Assembly: GCF_052324685.1 (NCBI RefSeq)
Contig: NW_027506898.1
Span: forward strand, 304,501-368,500
DNA: 64,000 bases
DNA from: Brachyhypopomus gauderio
Lineage: Eukaryota > Chordata > Actinopteri > Gymnotiformes > Hypopomidae
Direction: 5' to 3'
The notes below the pieces were generated by a model. That model was given only the letters and a program-made list of their open reading frames with translations, made no database searches and was not told the origin of the DNA. Made by a program: the position numbers and the translations under genes. How positions within the stretch are numbered: the first letter of the stretch is position 1; each line of letters starts with the position of its first letter. Shown here piece after piece: positions 13,109 through 25,962 of the stretch.

Positions 13109-14456
13109 TTTTTAGCACAAAAAGGGTCAGAATGATATTATCAAAATATAATTGCACCCACAGTCATACATGACACATTTATCATCATGCCGTGTTTATT
13201 TTATAGTTTTAAGATGTATTCTGCTGTTACCATTTTGTTGTTGTTAGAGTCAAACTAGAGAGTTTTGGGCATAAATCAGTCTGAAAACCTTTGTACAGCC
13301 AAGCATGTGAGTAAATTTACAATGTCCATATTGTACTGTATGAACTTAACAACATAGCGGTTAGCTCTGTAGAGAAATTATTTCCCCAGGGAGCCACTGA
13401 TGAGTTATGACGATTTCAAGAACTACCCATTGCAATCAAATGTACTAACTGCTTAACTATGGTGGAGTTCACATATATTTTGCGGGGCCACATCATACTT
13501 GAAAGTGACCACTAAAAAGTTTATTCTCATTAGAAAATTGTATGGAGTTAGGGTGTGGAAAATGGCCACCAGGTCTGATGTCTAGAAGCGTGTCTGACAA
13601 TAACATGGAATTTCATTCTTACAGTGAACTACTGGCGTTCTGGAAAACAAAAGCAGCCCCACGCTGTAGCAGGATATAGCACAGGACCCCTCTGACACCC
13701 ATCACGTTACTGCAACTAGCACACGCTCATACACCATGGAGTATATGCTTGTCTGGATGTCTGGAAACGGTATCACAGAAGAAAGGTGTGAGGTTTACAG
13801 GACTGGCTGGAAGTGTCAGAGCTGGCTCTAGACCTCAAACATGTATCCCAGACTGAAAAGGCATTAACAAAGTCAGCTCTCTACACTGTGTCAAGGTCTT
13901 CATGGTCTTCGTCAGTGAAAGTACATCTTAATTTAAAGAAACGTTTTTGCATTTCTCCACTTAATATGTATCCATGACACTCAAAGTATTTCAAGTGTTA
14001 CCACAGACAATAATCCCTGAAACCTGTGTTGAGGTTATTGACCTTGACCTTTGTTATAGGTGTGATGCTGGAAAGGCTGAGAAAGGCTAGCATATTCTTT
14101 AAGCGCTACCACTAAACACCTCTCCGGCTTCTCCATTCCATTGCGAGTCAAATGTTCCGCGTAACGTCCCTCGCACTCATTATGGTTCCCATGCCGACGC
14201 AGGCCCGCACGGCTGGAGCTGCGGTGTCTGTCTGATTATTTTGACAAGGCATGATGGATGATCTTGCAGTTGCTTGAAATAGGTCGTTCAGCAAGCAAGG
14301 CCGCAGGGCAGGCTGGGTAAGTCCCCCCGGCACACTGGCAAAAGTAAAGTGTAAAGAGTAAAATGTAAAATGTAAAGTGAGGCAGAACAAGGAGCCTCTG
14401 GCCACTGGTTTGTATTGTTTTCATGCTTCCTCACAACTTCGCAGTTTCAAAAGTTT

Positions 14457-14615
14457 GTGAGAGGACAAGGAGATGGGGAGAGAGAAAGAGATGAAGAGAG
14501 AGAAAGAGAGGGGAGAGAGAGTGAGGTGAGGGCTTGAAAGAGAGAGGGGGGAGGAGAGAAACAGAGGTAAGGGAGAGACACAAAGAGAGAAGAGAGAGAA
14601 AGTACAGAGTGAGGG
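14457..14615. repeat. purine-rich GA tract
   Basis: Degenerate GAGA/GGGAGA tract of about 160 bp with almost all purines on the plus strand. The Ser-Leu-Phe-rich minus-strand frames across it follow from composition. Polypurine tracts of this kind can form triplex DNA. Confidence 0.8.
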
Positions 14616-15602
14616 AGGATATGAGTCCGTGCCCAATTATTGTGAAAGTGATCATGATCTCATCGTGTAGTTTGAAGGTTGGCCTGGTTTTAATCTCATC
14701 ATTCCCAAGGTGCTTATTTTTCTCTGTTAATGAGAAATAAACTTGCAACCACTCAGAAGAGCCACTGGCTAACAGAACACCACATTCTGCTTTGAGAGTG
14801 ACAATATAATCTCAAGTGAGAATCTACCGCATCATGTATATTGCCAAAGTACTAAGACTTTTCCCCAATCACCTAACAGTATTTAACATTCCTTTGGTTA
14901 CAAAGTGTGGAAAGAGTAGGCATTTTTATTACAACATTCTCGATCCAAGATAACTCCTTTCCCCTTAAACTTCAGTGGATCCAGGCACAAGTTATGCTTC
15001 GGTGTCCAAATGCCGAGAATTGGGGTGGTCACGAAAGGAGGGTGAGGATTAAAATGCCTCTCCATGTCTGTCAAATGCACATTTGAAGTTGAATTATGAG
15101 TTTTACTTGGAGCGCTGAACTGACTCACACATACAATAAAAGGAATGATGGTTTACCCTGGAGTGATCCACAGCCATGAAATGATTGTGTCATTTCTTGG
15201 TCACTGTATGCCACAGCATTACTTAAAGAGAAAATTCATATACATATACATGCACAAACAAGGAGAGAACTGACTTTAATTGCTTTCTAATTGTCTTTTT
15301 TTTTTCTTTCTTCTTTTTGTAATTAAACTACATTGGGCTTCAGTAGTGTGCTTATAAATCTTTCTGCCGTGTTTCCAGTAGTAGCAAAATTTATTATATG
15401 TAGGCTGAGCCAATCAGATATTTGAAACCAGGTGCTACATGACAGCACCCGTATTACCGTTAAAGGCATTATTTTAATTTGGGTCAGTGCCCCATGGTCA
15501 TACCTAGATAGCTTTGATTTTCTCACAATAGTGTGAAGTGGATTGCATGTTGGATGCTCTTTCTAAAGTCTCTTTAATGTAGCAGTATGAGATGGACCAA
15601 GC

Positions 15603-15766
15603 CTAGACCTAAGTGTTCTTAATCTCCTATACCCTGCAAGCCTAGGACTAAGTGCATTTAATCTCCTATACCCTGCAAGCCTAGGACTAATTGCGCTTAA
15701 TCCCCTATACCCTGCAAGCCTAGGACTAAGTGCACTTAATCCCGTATACCCTGCAAGACCTAGGAC
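15603..15766. repeat. 39-bp tandem repeat, about four copies
   Basis: Units of about 39 bp, each containing CCTAGGACTAAGTGC and then CCTATACCCTGCAAG, repeat about four times. The first and last copies are imperfect. As 39 is a multiple of three, the minus strand stays open with a 13-residue period (LAGYRGLSAISPR-like), which is a by-product. Confidence 0.85.
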
Positions 15767-18700
15767 TCTAGTGTAAAACAATATATATGTGTGTATATAA
15801 CAAAAGATCAAACACTGACAAGAGTCTATTGAACATCAGACAAGAATATGCATACAGGCCATTTGTCCTTGTGCAGTTTGTGTAGGTTTTACAAGGGAAA
15901 TTTCCCTCAAGTCAAGTATTGCAACACTCATGTGTCTCCCCATAGAAACTACATGCTGCAGAAGCAGTGAATCATTCATGCCTCATGTTCGTTTGCCTTT
16001 CGTGATGTGTGACAGGGTTAAAGCAACATGTAGATTATCTCTCACAGACTTGATTAGCGCCACGTACAACTGTGCAAACACTGCCTTCTCTCTTGGGGTA
16101 TACATGCATGTTGTTTCTTCAAGCTTTGTTCAAGGGAATTCCATTAAATGCATCATTAGGACCTCATTTGCAACTGCATGTCGCCGAACTCCAAGAACTG
16201 ATGTCCACACGAACAGAACATTGTTTTCAAAAACAACAACAGAAACAAACAGGGATTGGAAAAATTAGCGAGAAAGCATTTACTACGTAACACAGAGTTT
16301 CAGGGCAACTGAGAAGGAATTAATGAAGTTATATGCATGTGTCCTGCTGGAGTCCCGCACTCAGACATTTTGACATATGGGTTTTAATGCTTGCATATGG
16401 CTACGTGAGTCCAGTGTGCTAGAGGACATTCATGCAAAACAAGTCAGTGCTCCAGTCGCAAGGTCTCTAAAACCATCGGGCCAGGCTTCGTACGCTGGGG
16501 AGAAGGGGGAAAAAAGTCTCACATCATAAAGTGTATGCAGCGTGACTGAGGTGTCTGAGCCTTCGTGGCATAAGCTGAAGGGTTTCGCTCACCACTGGAG
16601 AAACTCTTCGAGCTCACTTCATGTCTACAGTGGCTTTATAGATTCCAGACACTTTTGCTCAACATGACAATGTTTCAGCAATATGTGGTCTGCAGAGATT
16701 GAAAGTAATATCATAAACATGGGCAGGAGGTCGTGCCCAACCATCTCTGTATCAATAAATCACATTGTTTTAACAAGCTATGGTGTTGAATTATGGGAGG
16801 GATTTAAGTATGCCCAAACTGGAAATTCTTTGCCTTTGTTTTAATAGGAAATTGTTTACGGTAATTTTTCAGCAGAACGACTAAAGCATATTCTAGCAGA
16901 CATATGTCTGGAGATTTGAGTTTAGTTCTTTAGACTGGTAATATCTATAGACTACAAGGAGAAAGCAAACGGAGAGCTGGTCTCTCTGTTCAAATGGCAA
17001 AAGGGTCAGCCGAGCTGTGGCAAGACACTGCATGTGAAACCAATCTAAAAATCAGCTTTTCCCCCATATACTCAAGGCATTGGAATGGCCTAATCTTGCG
17101 GTAAATTTAGTCCTCGTTTCGTCCTTCTCTTGTCATTTAGTCAGATGCAATTAAACACGGTGTTATGGTTAGCGCTCGTGAAACATGCGCTTCCATGGGC
17201 GTTAGCCTTTCATTGGGCGTCATACACAGGAGCGCAAAGCAACGATCAAACCCAGCCGGATGCTTTCAGCTACCCTGGAAGGAAGAGTCCAGTGCCTGCT
17301 GCTGCGCATCATTACTGTTCAGGAAAAAACAGCCGCTCACAACAAACCACTCATCATCACTTCACATAGGGAGCCACAGATGCACTCAGTGATCATATGA
17401 TTGGCTGAATCTCAAAGCAGCATCGTTGAAGAGAATGTTAATTTGGCCATCAAAGCTCCTTCCATCCACTAGTTTACGGTAACAAAAGGGGCACACCACG
17501 AAGGTTCTTGAACAGTCAGCTTTATTAAAGGCTCTCTTCATACTTCAACGAATCCCAGAATGTGCAGATTCCAGCCAAATTGGATAAAGTAAATGTTTGA
17601 CAAAAAGAGTCAGGCAATGTTTTCATGGTCAGAATTTCTATGTCATTGAGCATAATCTAATACAGCCTAATACAATCCCTCCTACAGTCAACAACAGTTT
17701 TGAGTTTGTTACATTTGGACATGTTCAGCGTTTGAACGGTCAAGCTAACCACCAGCCGAGACTAGAAGTGGAGGAAAACGTGAATACAATGTTCAAAGCA
17801 CAAATACAGTGCTATATATTTAAATTAATAGAAATATATTGCTACTTGCGGCTAATCTTGAAAAGTTACTGTGCCACTATTTCAGCTGAGAATTCACAGA
17901 TGCAGTAGAGCTTGCTAGCCTGGTAACGTAGCATATATTGCCACACTCTGCCTTTTGTGTGTCTATTTTGAATTGCATCTTGACAAGGATTGAGGTATTT
18001 GCATAGCCTGTTAGGCAACTCTGCTTTTAGCAGACAGCAAGATATACAGCTACTTAGTGCCTTTGTTAGCTCAGTTGTCTACTAGTTACCTCCATAGTTT
18101 GGACCACTCATATGACCACAGTCTCCCAAACACCCTGCTCCATTTTTAAACACAGATGCCATTTTATTTCAATACAAATAGAAATGCAGGTACTTTATCT
18201 GCCTCAACAAATTCAGATATAAATACAAATACTGGATTCCCGTATATACCTACAAGAGACATTTAGATTGAAGTAAGTAACAAGTAACTGTCTTGTTCAT
18301 TGCTAAAGACTAGGCCTATTATTGTACCTGACAAACTGGAATAACGTGACCCACACTCTACCACGTCCATGACCTTCTGAATAAATGGACAAATGTTTGG
18401 CCCTTTATTTAGACCTCACAGGCTTATCTACTCACGACCCTTGTCAGTCACACTCAATTTAAGCCTTTCCCAGTGAGCCGTTCGAACCTGGATGCCGCTG
18501 CAGGGTGTAAACCGACGCCTAGCTGCCCTTGACCCGCCCCTGCCCTCCCTCCTCCCCCCAATCCCGCACTGGAGCAGATGCATCCCACAGAGAGTCACAG
18601 CGTCTAGGCTCTGGACTCCCGGCACGCTCAGGGAGCCACCTGATTGATGTCCGGAGGGGCTCTCTCCAGAGCTGCCTACCCTCGTTTCCGGAGCCCAGTC

Positions 18701-21615
18701 CCTAAACCCTAAAACCCTCAGCCACTAGCTGCCTGACCCTGCAGGAGAAGGTCCTCAGCAAAGGTCAGCCCCGTCAAATCCGCACGTCCAGCGGCACGTC
18801 GTTAAGACGGGCTCTCACGTCCGCTTCAGTTAATCCTCTAGGCTTAGCTGCATATTGGTGAATGACGTTGTGGCCCTTGCAAATGCACTGGAGACCACAC
18901 ATTGCCCAAGACCTACAAAGCTATAGCTCTAGCTTAGAAAGAGCAAAGACAATTTGAAAGGAGTCCGGCTTTGTATCATGTCAGGACTTAATGCCCGTCT
19001 GTAACACTGTTGTGTCCAATTTTTACCTTGGATGTGATTTTTACTGCATACTGATGGCTTGTGAAAACTGGAGTCTTTCGGAGTACAGAAAGCCTAAATC
19101 ACGTCTTTTGTCTGTGTAGCCAAGCATCTTAGCTGTGTTTTTAATGCGCGCTCTCAGCAGGACTAAAGCTCATCATTCGAGCGTTTTGTTTGATAAGCCC
19201 CAGACGCTGCCCCGCTCGAGTGAGCGTTTCAGTGCACATCTGAAAATCATAGAGCTCTGCGCTCCACGTGGTTTTGATCAACGCAGTCTCGGAAGGGAGG
19301 CTGTGCCCCACCATGAAGCCCCGTCCCATGTAAGCGCTCGGGCAGATTTACAGAGTGTGGCCCAGGCCGCCACGACTGCCTGTATACAAATTTAATGGTT
19401 AAAATGCAATGTGTAGAGATTGAATGCGTTTACGATGTCAGTCTAATCAAAGCGGCTTCAATATTATTATACAAATGCCTCAATGATAAGAGATTTTATT
19501 GCTATTAGGACTACTGAGTACAGGGTAGCTACAATGTTTGAGCCCATTTTCTGTGTAAGAAAGGATTGATTTATAAGGGTAGTGTTTAAAGATAACGTTT
19601 AACACTTCAGGATAATCATAGATGTACAGTGTTTGACTTGAAAAGAATTCTGTAGCATGATAATTTATCTAAAGTGTTGTTCTAGTGTCAGTATGTAGAC
19701 TCCTAATGCAATATTTTAGTCATAGAGCTTTAAGAATCCTAGCATGATTTATTGTTTTCAATTACAAAGCAATTTTCATGGTTTTTATAACAATATTGTT
19801 TCAAAATATTTAACAAAAAGGTATCATTATCTGCTCATTAATTCCGGTCACACACATTTTATTTATACTTCAAACATACACTCACATATATGGGCACACA
19901 CACATACACACATGCACACACAATGTTTATGGATCTTTTCCAGCCACAAAATGAAGCACAGAACATGCCAAAGATCAGAAGTCTAAGGTATTTGGTTCTA
20001 GCAGAACCACCAACAAAAAAAATAATGAAATGAACTCTGTGTTTGGGGGTAAGTATTTCCCCCCAAACGTCTGGAAGGATGGAATCCATCCTGTGGTAAT
20101 TTATGAATAGACGTCCATTATTTATCTCCAGTCCTACAGTAGTGCTAGTGCAGAGAGAGAGTAAACAGAGGACGGACCGTGCTGTAAGGTCTGGAGTCCG
20201 TCATTTATCTGCATCTAACGCATCAAACTGAGCTGGGTGAAATTCACTACAGATGTGTATGTTTTTTTCTCTCAGAGACCCCCCTCCCCCCACCACCACC
20301 ACCAACCCCACCAGCACCATCACATCCCAATGCTACTTATTTTGTCTCTTTTTCTTGGGCAGCTTTGCTTCTTATGGCTTTTACCTCCCCATCTTCCTCC
20401 TCTGACCTCCCAGATCATAGCAGCAACTGGCAGGATTAAACAGTGTCAGGCGTGAAGAGTGAGCTTTTATTTCTACCGCTGTGGGCTGAGACTGAGTTTC
20501 TGGGGAACTCTGGGGGTTTTGATATATAAAATAATCTTGATGGATTCAATATGGGCTCAGAGGACATACAAGAATGCCAGGGGTATGTTAGTAAGATCAG
20601 ATTGGGTTTCTAAACATTTTCCCATCCAAATGGTGGACGTTTTGCATACTAAAGCACTGGTTCACATAACCTGTGTTGGAAAACAAAGGCTTCACCACAT
20701 CTCTTCAAATGAAAATATTAATTAAAAATGACAAAGGAAAAAAAGCAAGTCTTTATGCAACTCAACGTTACCATTGTCTAAAAACAAAATGGTCTGAGGT
20801 TTTATTTGAATTACCTCTCCAGACTGAATCACACCAAGTCCTACACATTTATGTGATTAAACAAATCCAATTTTTGATCCCAGTAATACACTCACGAGTG
20901 AATTGGCAAAATGAGCACTGCACTTAGGTGGTGAAAATCTTAGCAACAAAAAAACATTCCCAGATGCTTCTCTGCAATTCTGCAGTTGAAGTTAGTTCTT
21001 TAATGCCTCCAATACTGAAAATGATCTCTCGATGTTTCAACAGGGACACATCTGTCTATAGTTAAGGATTTGCCTCCTGCTTGAATGCATGAATCACACA
21101 TTGAGCTCTACAACTTTTCTGAAGGTGAATGATGACCTCACAATCCAAAAAGTCAATCAGCTTGGCCATGTTGTCACAATCATATTTAATGGCCCACAAC
21201 AGGAAACAAGCAAACAAAGATCAAAAACAAACATACAGTTCCATTCTCGAACATTATTTTATGTCGTTCGATTGCTCATTTGGTAAAGAGCAATTTGAAA
21301 ATAACGTTTGACAAATTTGATGGACTACTGCAATTCATTAGCAATTCATTAGCCTAAACTATAATTTATCAGTCTAGCATTACACAACGGCGAGGCCATT
21401 TAGTTAATGCATCCTCTCCAAAATGAATTACTTTTACTTTACAAGGGTTAGGCCTATGTTCACGATGTTCCATCGTAGGAAGTAGCGGGACACAACGCTA
21501 GATTCTATATTAACGATGCACATTTTTACCAACTGGTTCCGTTTGAGCGAGAGAAACCAAACTTAGTATTTCACCGTGAAGTACAAAAACATGAAAACGT
21601 TTTCATGCAGTATCA

Positions 21616-21630
21616 CCACAAGATGGCAGT
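21616..21630 (+). promoter_or_regulatory. CTCF-like core motif
   Basis: CCACAAGATGGCAGT agrees with the CTCF core consensus except at one degenerate position. It stands alone in gene-free DNA. Its function is inferred only. Confidence 0.25.
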
Positions 21631-24600
21631 GCCGACAGTCCACTTACACCACTCGAACTCATTAATTCATTTGAGAACGCTTCATCGGAGAGGACTCTTG
21701 TGGACTCAGACATAAATTGTATTAAAACGACTTAGTGAATTACATTTGTGCGATGTTTGTATTCATATCTGAATAATTGACATTCTTTGAGTCCGTCCAG
21801 CACGTGTTTGCCTTGACACAAGAGCAGACAAATTATTCTTAGGCACTAAGTGTAAGGTTGGCAATTGTCAAACGTGAGAGGGTCTATGAAATGTATTTCA
21901 AATAAATTAAGGACCTGTTTTTCTTTATGCAAGACCCTTTAAAATCTCACTTATAAAGCCACTTACACGCGCGAAACCATCTCTAAATGCCCGTGTTGCT
22001 AGTACCAGTCATTAGCCTATATGGAGTTGCGGCTTTCTCACCGCATTTGTCTGTCGCTATTTCGAAGTAGAAAGCCACATGGCATTGACTGTCATGCTTG
22101 TAAAAATTTATTTGAATAGCAGACACCCTTGACTCCACACACTAAAGCAAATCGCCAACATAAATTAACAGGTCGACGTGCTCGCTTTCGCAAACTAAAC
22201 GCGTTTCTAAGGGACTTGTACCAAGTCCAAATATTGACGACTCTTTAAGGCCTTGTCAAAATATTTCCACGGCGGTGTCGCTGTATGCCACCCTGCGAGT
22301 TTCTGACATTCTTTAGGATCCGGACTGGCCAATAACAGCAATAGGGTCTGTAGGGTATTCAAAAACGTGTGTGATGATTCACTGATCCAAACCATATGTG
22401 CTAATAAAGAGCATTTATTCCCTCAAAATTCACTTATTTAAGAGTTGTGGTCCGCCAGCAATTACCTCGCAGGTAGAATCCTTAGGAAGTCACGCACAAC
22501 TGAGGTGCCCGAGGAAGAATGAAGTAACCGCTCCAGAGAACTGCGCAAGTTGTTCTTGTGTGCCCTTTACCCACTTACACGAGTAGAGGTATTGGGATAA
22601 ATGTAATTACAGAACCCCAAACTTGCTTTTAGTAACACAATTCTTTCTCCATGTTTTTATAATGACGAATGTAAGCGCTCTATTGACTTTTTATCTTTGT
22701 TGCCATGAGTTTATTTAGAAATGCGTATGGTTAAGTAAATGTCTTCAATATGCATCTACGTTTTAAACAAATAAAATACAGATTTCTGCCTGTATGTTTC
22801 TAAGGTTATCTACAAGTAACAACCATAAAGACACCACCTCCATGAAGTGTCACTCCCGAAGTGCGCAATGAATGTACTGACATTTTTTCACCATCTCTTC
22901 TCACGTGGCCTAGATAGGCGTTCTCGCCATTTCCCGTCTGCATTCCGTTTTTGAAGCTGATCATCACAGCTGGCAGCTTTTATATGATTCTCCTGAGTAC
23001 AGTATTACTAGTCATTTCAACTCTTTCCCCCCTTTACTTTCCTTGCGTTACCCGTCCACAACTCAATCTGCGTTTTGTGTGGTAGCTGACATTTATCATG
23101 TATTCCACTGTCGTTGTTCTTTTTTTATTGCAAAATATTCCAAATTGCTGATTTTTTTCTGGGCTACAGACGCGTGATGAATTCTTCTCTTGGTTTGTGA
23201 ATGTTGTATTCAAAGACAGACAGCCAAGGGCAGACCTCCGGTGTAATTAGAGTGTGTTGGCTATGCAACCATCAATAGGTTCCATTCCAGTTGAATTTAC
23301 TTTATAATTTATTTGTCTCAGTTGTCGTGATGACCTAAGACAGAAGGTCAAGGACCAGAAAAGTGCTGTTCCATAACAGTAAAGAACATTTGCACATAAA
23401 TAGTTTTATAAAATATAACCTTATGCACCTTTTGCTTTGTATTTGATATAGGCTACAGTACTGTAAAGTATAGATCACACTATGTCGACTGGTTAGTCTT
23501 AAGGTATTTGTATAGGTATGTGTGTGTAGGTATAATCGTGTAGGCTGGTGTTAGGTGGTGCATATGCACTGCCTTTAAATAACCTTCAGATGCTGCATCA
23601 GAAGAGCCTTTGGCTGTTTGGGTCACTTCTTCTTTTTGCTGATTGTATCTGTCATCACTTAAACCTTTGGGCACTGTCTCTTGGTCCAGGAATAGGTAGG
23701 TATAGGTAGGTTAAAAGATCCTTTAGCTAGAGCTAAAGAGAGACATGAGTGACCTGGGCCTGAATGACCAGTACACATTGTACACATGCATCTCATCGAG
23801 CATTGTGAAAGAGTTTATAAGTCACCTAATAAAAACCAACAGTAAAATATGCTAAAATGAATAACAATTTTATGTGTGCACAAGTGTGTGCATCTAAATC
23901 CACATCTTTTTTCTTAGAATGCATTTCCTTTTGATGCCTACATGTACAGCTGTGGCTTGCGTTTGAGGCTGGGTTGATTATATGGTTAATATGTCTCCCT
24001 CGCATGGCCATTTAGTGAAATTGCATCCTTGATTGATTAGCTGCCGAACACGACGTATTTCTTAAGATTTCCACTTCGTGTCGACTCCGGCTTCTACTAA
24101 TTTGTATATAATGTTTATCATAGCATAATGCAGTAAATTTTCAGCATTAAACAGGATGGAACTGGGCTAGAAGAGTACATTAATTGAATAAATGTAACCT
24201 GCAACTAAAACATGAGAGTACCAACCGTTGACAATGTAATGGTCAACTAAGGGACATGACTCAGGGCAGCTGGATCAACAACTCATTACTAGTGACAATA
24301 ACAAATGACTATTCACACCAGGGAAACTGGCAAAAGTGTATTTGGCATTGGTATCAATAAAGAGGGACATATACTTTTTGAATGAACTGAATAAATATAA
24401 TAAAATTAATGTGTGACTTTTATTAATCGGGTTTAAAAAGTGCTTTACAGACAAACAAGATTTTTAAAAAAGAAATAGAAAAAAATAAGATAAAACTGAA
24501 ACAAAATCAAATAAAACTTTTTGGCTCTGACCTACACAATGTTGGTTTTGACATCAACACCATAAATGTGGCACCATGGCACCATAAATGTGGCACCATT

Positions 24601-24752
24601 AACAGTGGCACAAGACTGTTAATAGTCTGCATGGCAAACATGTCCCGTGCACGTTCATGTGAGTGTAAATGCAATCCTGATTCCACTTCAACCTGCCCTT
24701 CAATCCCGTTTGACTACATCCCGTTTGACTTGAGTCTTGCAAGGAAAGTGAT

Positions 24753-25962
24753 GATGGGAATCAACGTGTGATTTTAGGATGAGAATCAGCGTGTGATGTT
24801 AGGAAGAGAATCAGCGTGTGATGTTAGGATGGGAATCAGCATGTGATGTAAGGATGAGAATCAATATGTGATTTTAGGATGAGAATCAGCATGTGATGTT
24901 AGGATGGGAATCAACGTGTGATGTAAGGATGAGCTTCAGCATGTGATGTCAGGATGAGAATCAGCGTGTGATTTTGGGATGAAAATAAGAGTGTGATGTT
25001 AGGATGGGAATCAGCATGTGATGTAAGGATGGGAATCAACGTGTGATGTAAGGATGAGCATCATCACGTGATGTCAGGATGAGAATCAGCGTGTGATTTT
25101 AGGATGAAAATCAGCGTGTGATGTTAGGATGGGAATTAGCGTGTGATGTAAGGATGAGAACCAGCATGTGATTTTAGGATGAGAATCAGCGTGTGATGTT
25201 AGGATGGGAATCAGCGTGTGATGTAAGGATGAGAATCAGCGTGTGATTTTAGGATGAGAATCAGCGTGTGATTTTAGGATGAGAATCAGCGTGTGATGTA
25301 AGGATGAGAATCAGCGTGTGATTTTAGGATGAGAATCAGCGTGTGATTTTAGGATGGGAATCAGCGTGTGATGTTAGGATGAGAACCAGCATGTGATGTT
25401 AGGATGGGAATCAGCGTGTGATGTTAGGATAGGAATCAGCGTGTGATTTTAGGATGGGAACCAGCGTGTGATGTTAGGATGGGAATCAGCGTGTGATTTT
25501 AGGATGGGAATCAGCGTGTGATTTTAGGATGAGAATCAGCGTGTGATTTTAGGATGGGAATCAGCGTGTGATTTTAGGATGGGAATCAGCGTGTGATTTT
25601 AGGATGGGAATCAGCGTGTGATGTTAGGATGGGAATCAGCGTGTGATTTTAGGATGGGAACCAGCGTGTGATGTTAGGATGGGAATCAGCGTGTGATGTT
25701 AGGATGGGAATCAGCGTGTGATTTTAGGATGGGAACCAGCGTGTGATGTTAGGATGGGAATCAGCGTGTGATTTTAGGATGGGAATCAGCGTGTGATTTT
25801 AGGATGAGAATCAGCGTGTGATTTTAGGATGGGAACCAGCGTGTGATGTTAGGATGGAAATCTGCGTGTGATGTTAGGATGGGAATCAGCGTGTGATTTT
25901 AGGATGGGAATCAGCGTGTGATTTTAGGATGGGAATCAGTGCGTGATGTTAGGATGGGAAAC
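24753..25962. repeat. 25-bp minisatellite, about 48 units
   Basis: Head-to-tail 25-bp units with consensus GATGRGAATCAGCGTGTGAT followed by KTWAG fill about 1.2 kb. Units vary at a few fixed positions: GGG or GAG, ATC or ACC, GCG or GCA, and the ending GATTTT, GATGTT or GATGTA. GATGTA-type units occur only in the 5' half; GATTTT and GATGTT units dominate the 3' half. There are no unique spacers, so this is not a CRISPR-like array. Confidence 0.95.

Larger units (their letters stand above)
8270..24752. other. long gene-free interval
   Basis: No coding exon, RNA gene or recognisable transposon body was seen. The sequence is AT-rich with scattered microsatellites, a 39-bp tandem repeat at 15.6 kb and a CTCF-like motif at 21616. 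Open frames are short, overlap on both strands and lack domain content. Sitting upstream of sfrp2, a developmental Wnt regulator, it could hold distal enhancers, but none can be shown from one sequence. Confidence 0.5.

Noticed and set aside
14421-14748. Ser/Leu/Phe-rich minus frames
   Set aside because: Translation of a GA-rich tract.
24753-25962. CRISPR-like array
   Set aside because: The units are contiguous with no unique spacers, and the setting is a vertebrate genome; it is a minisatellite.
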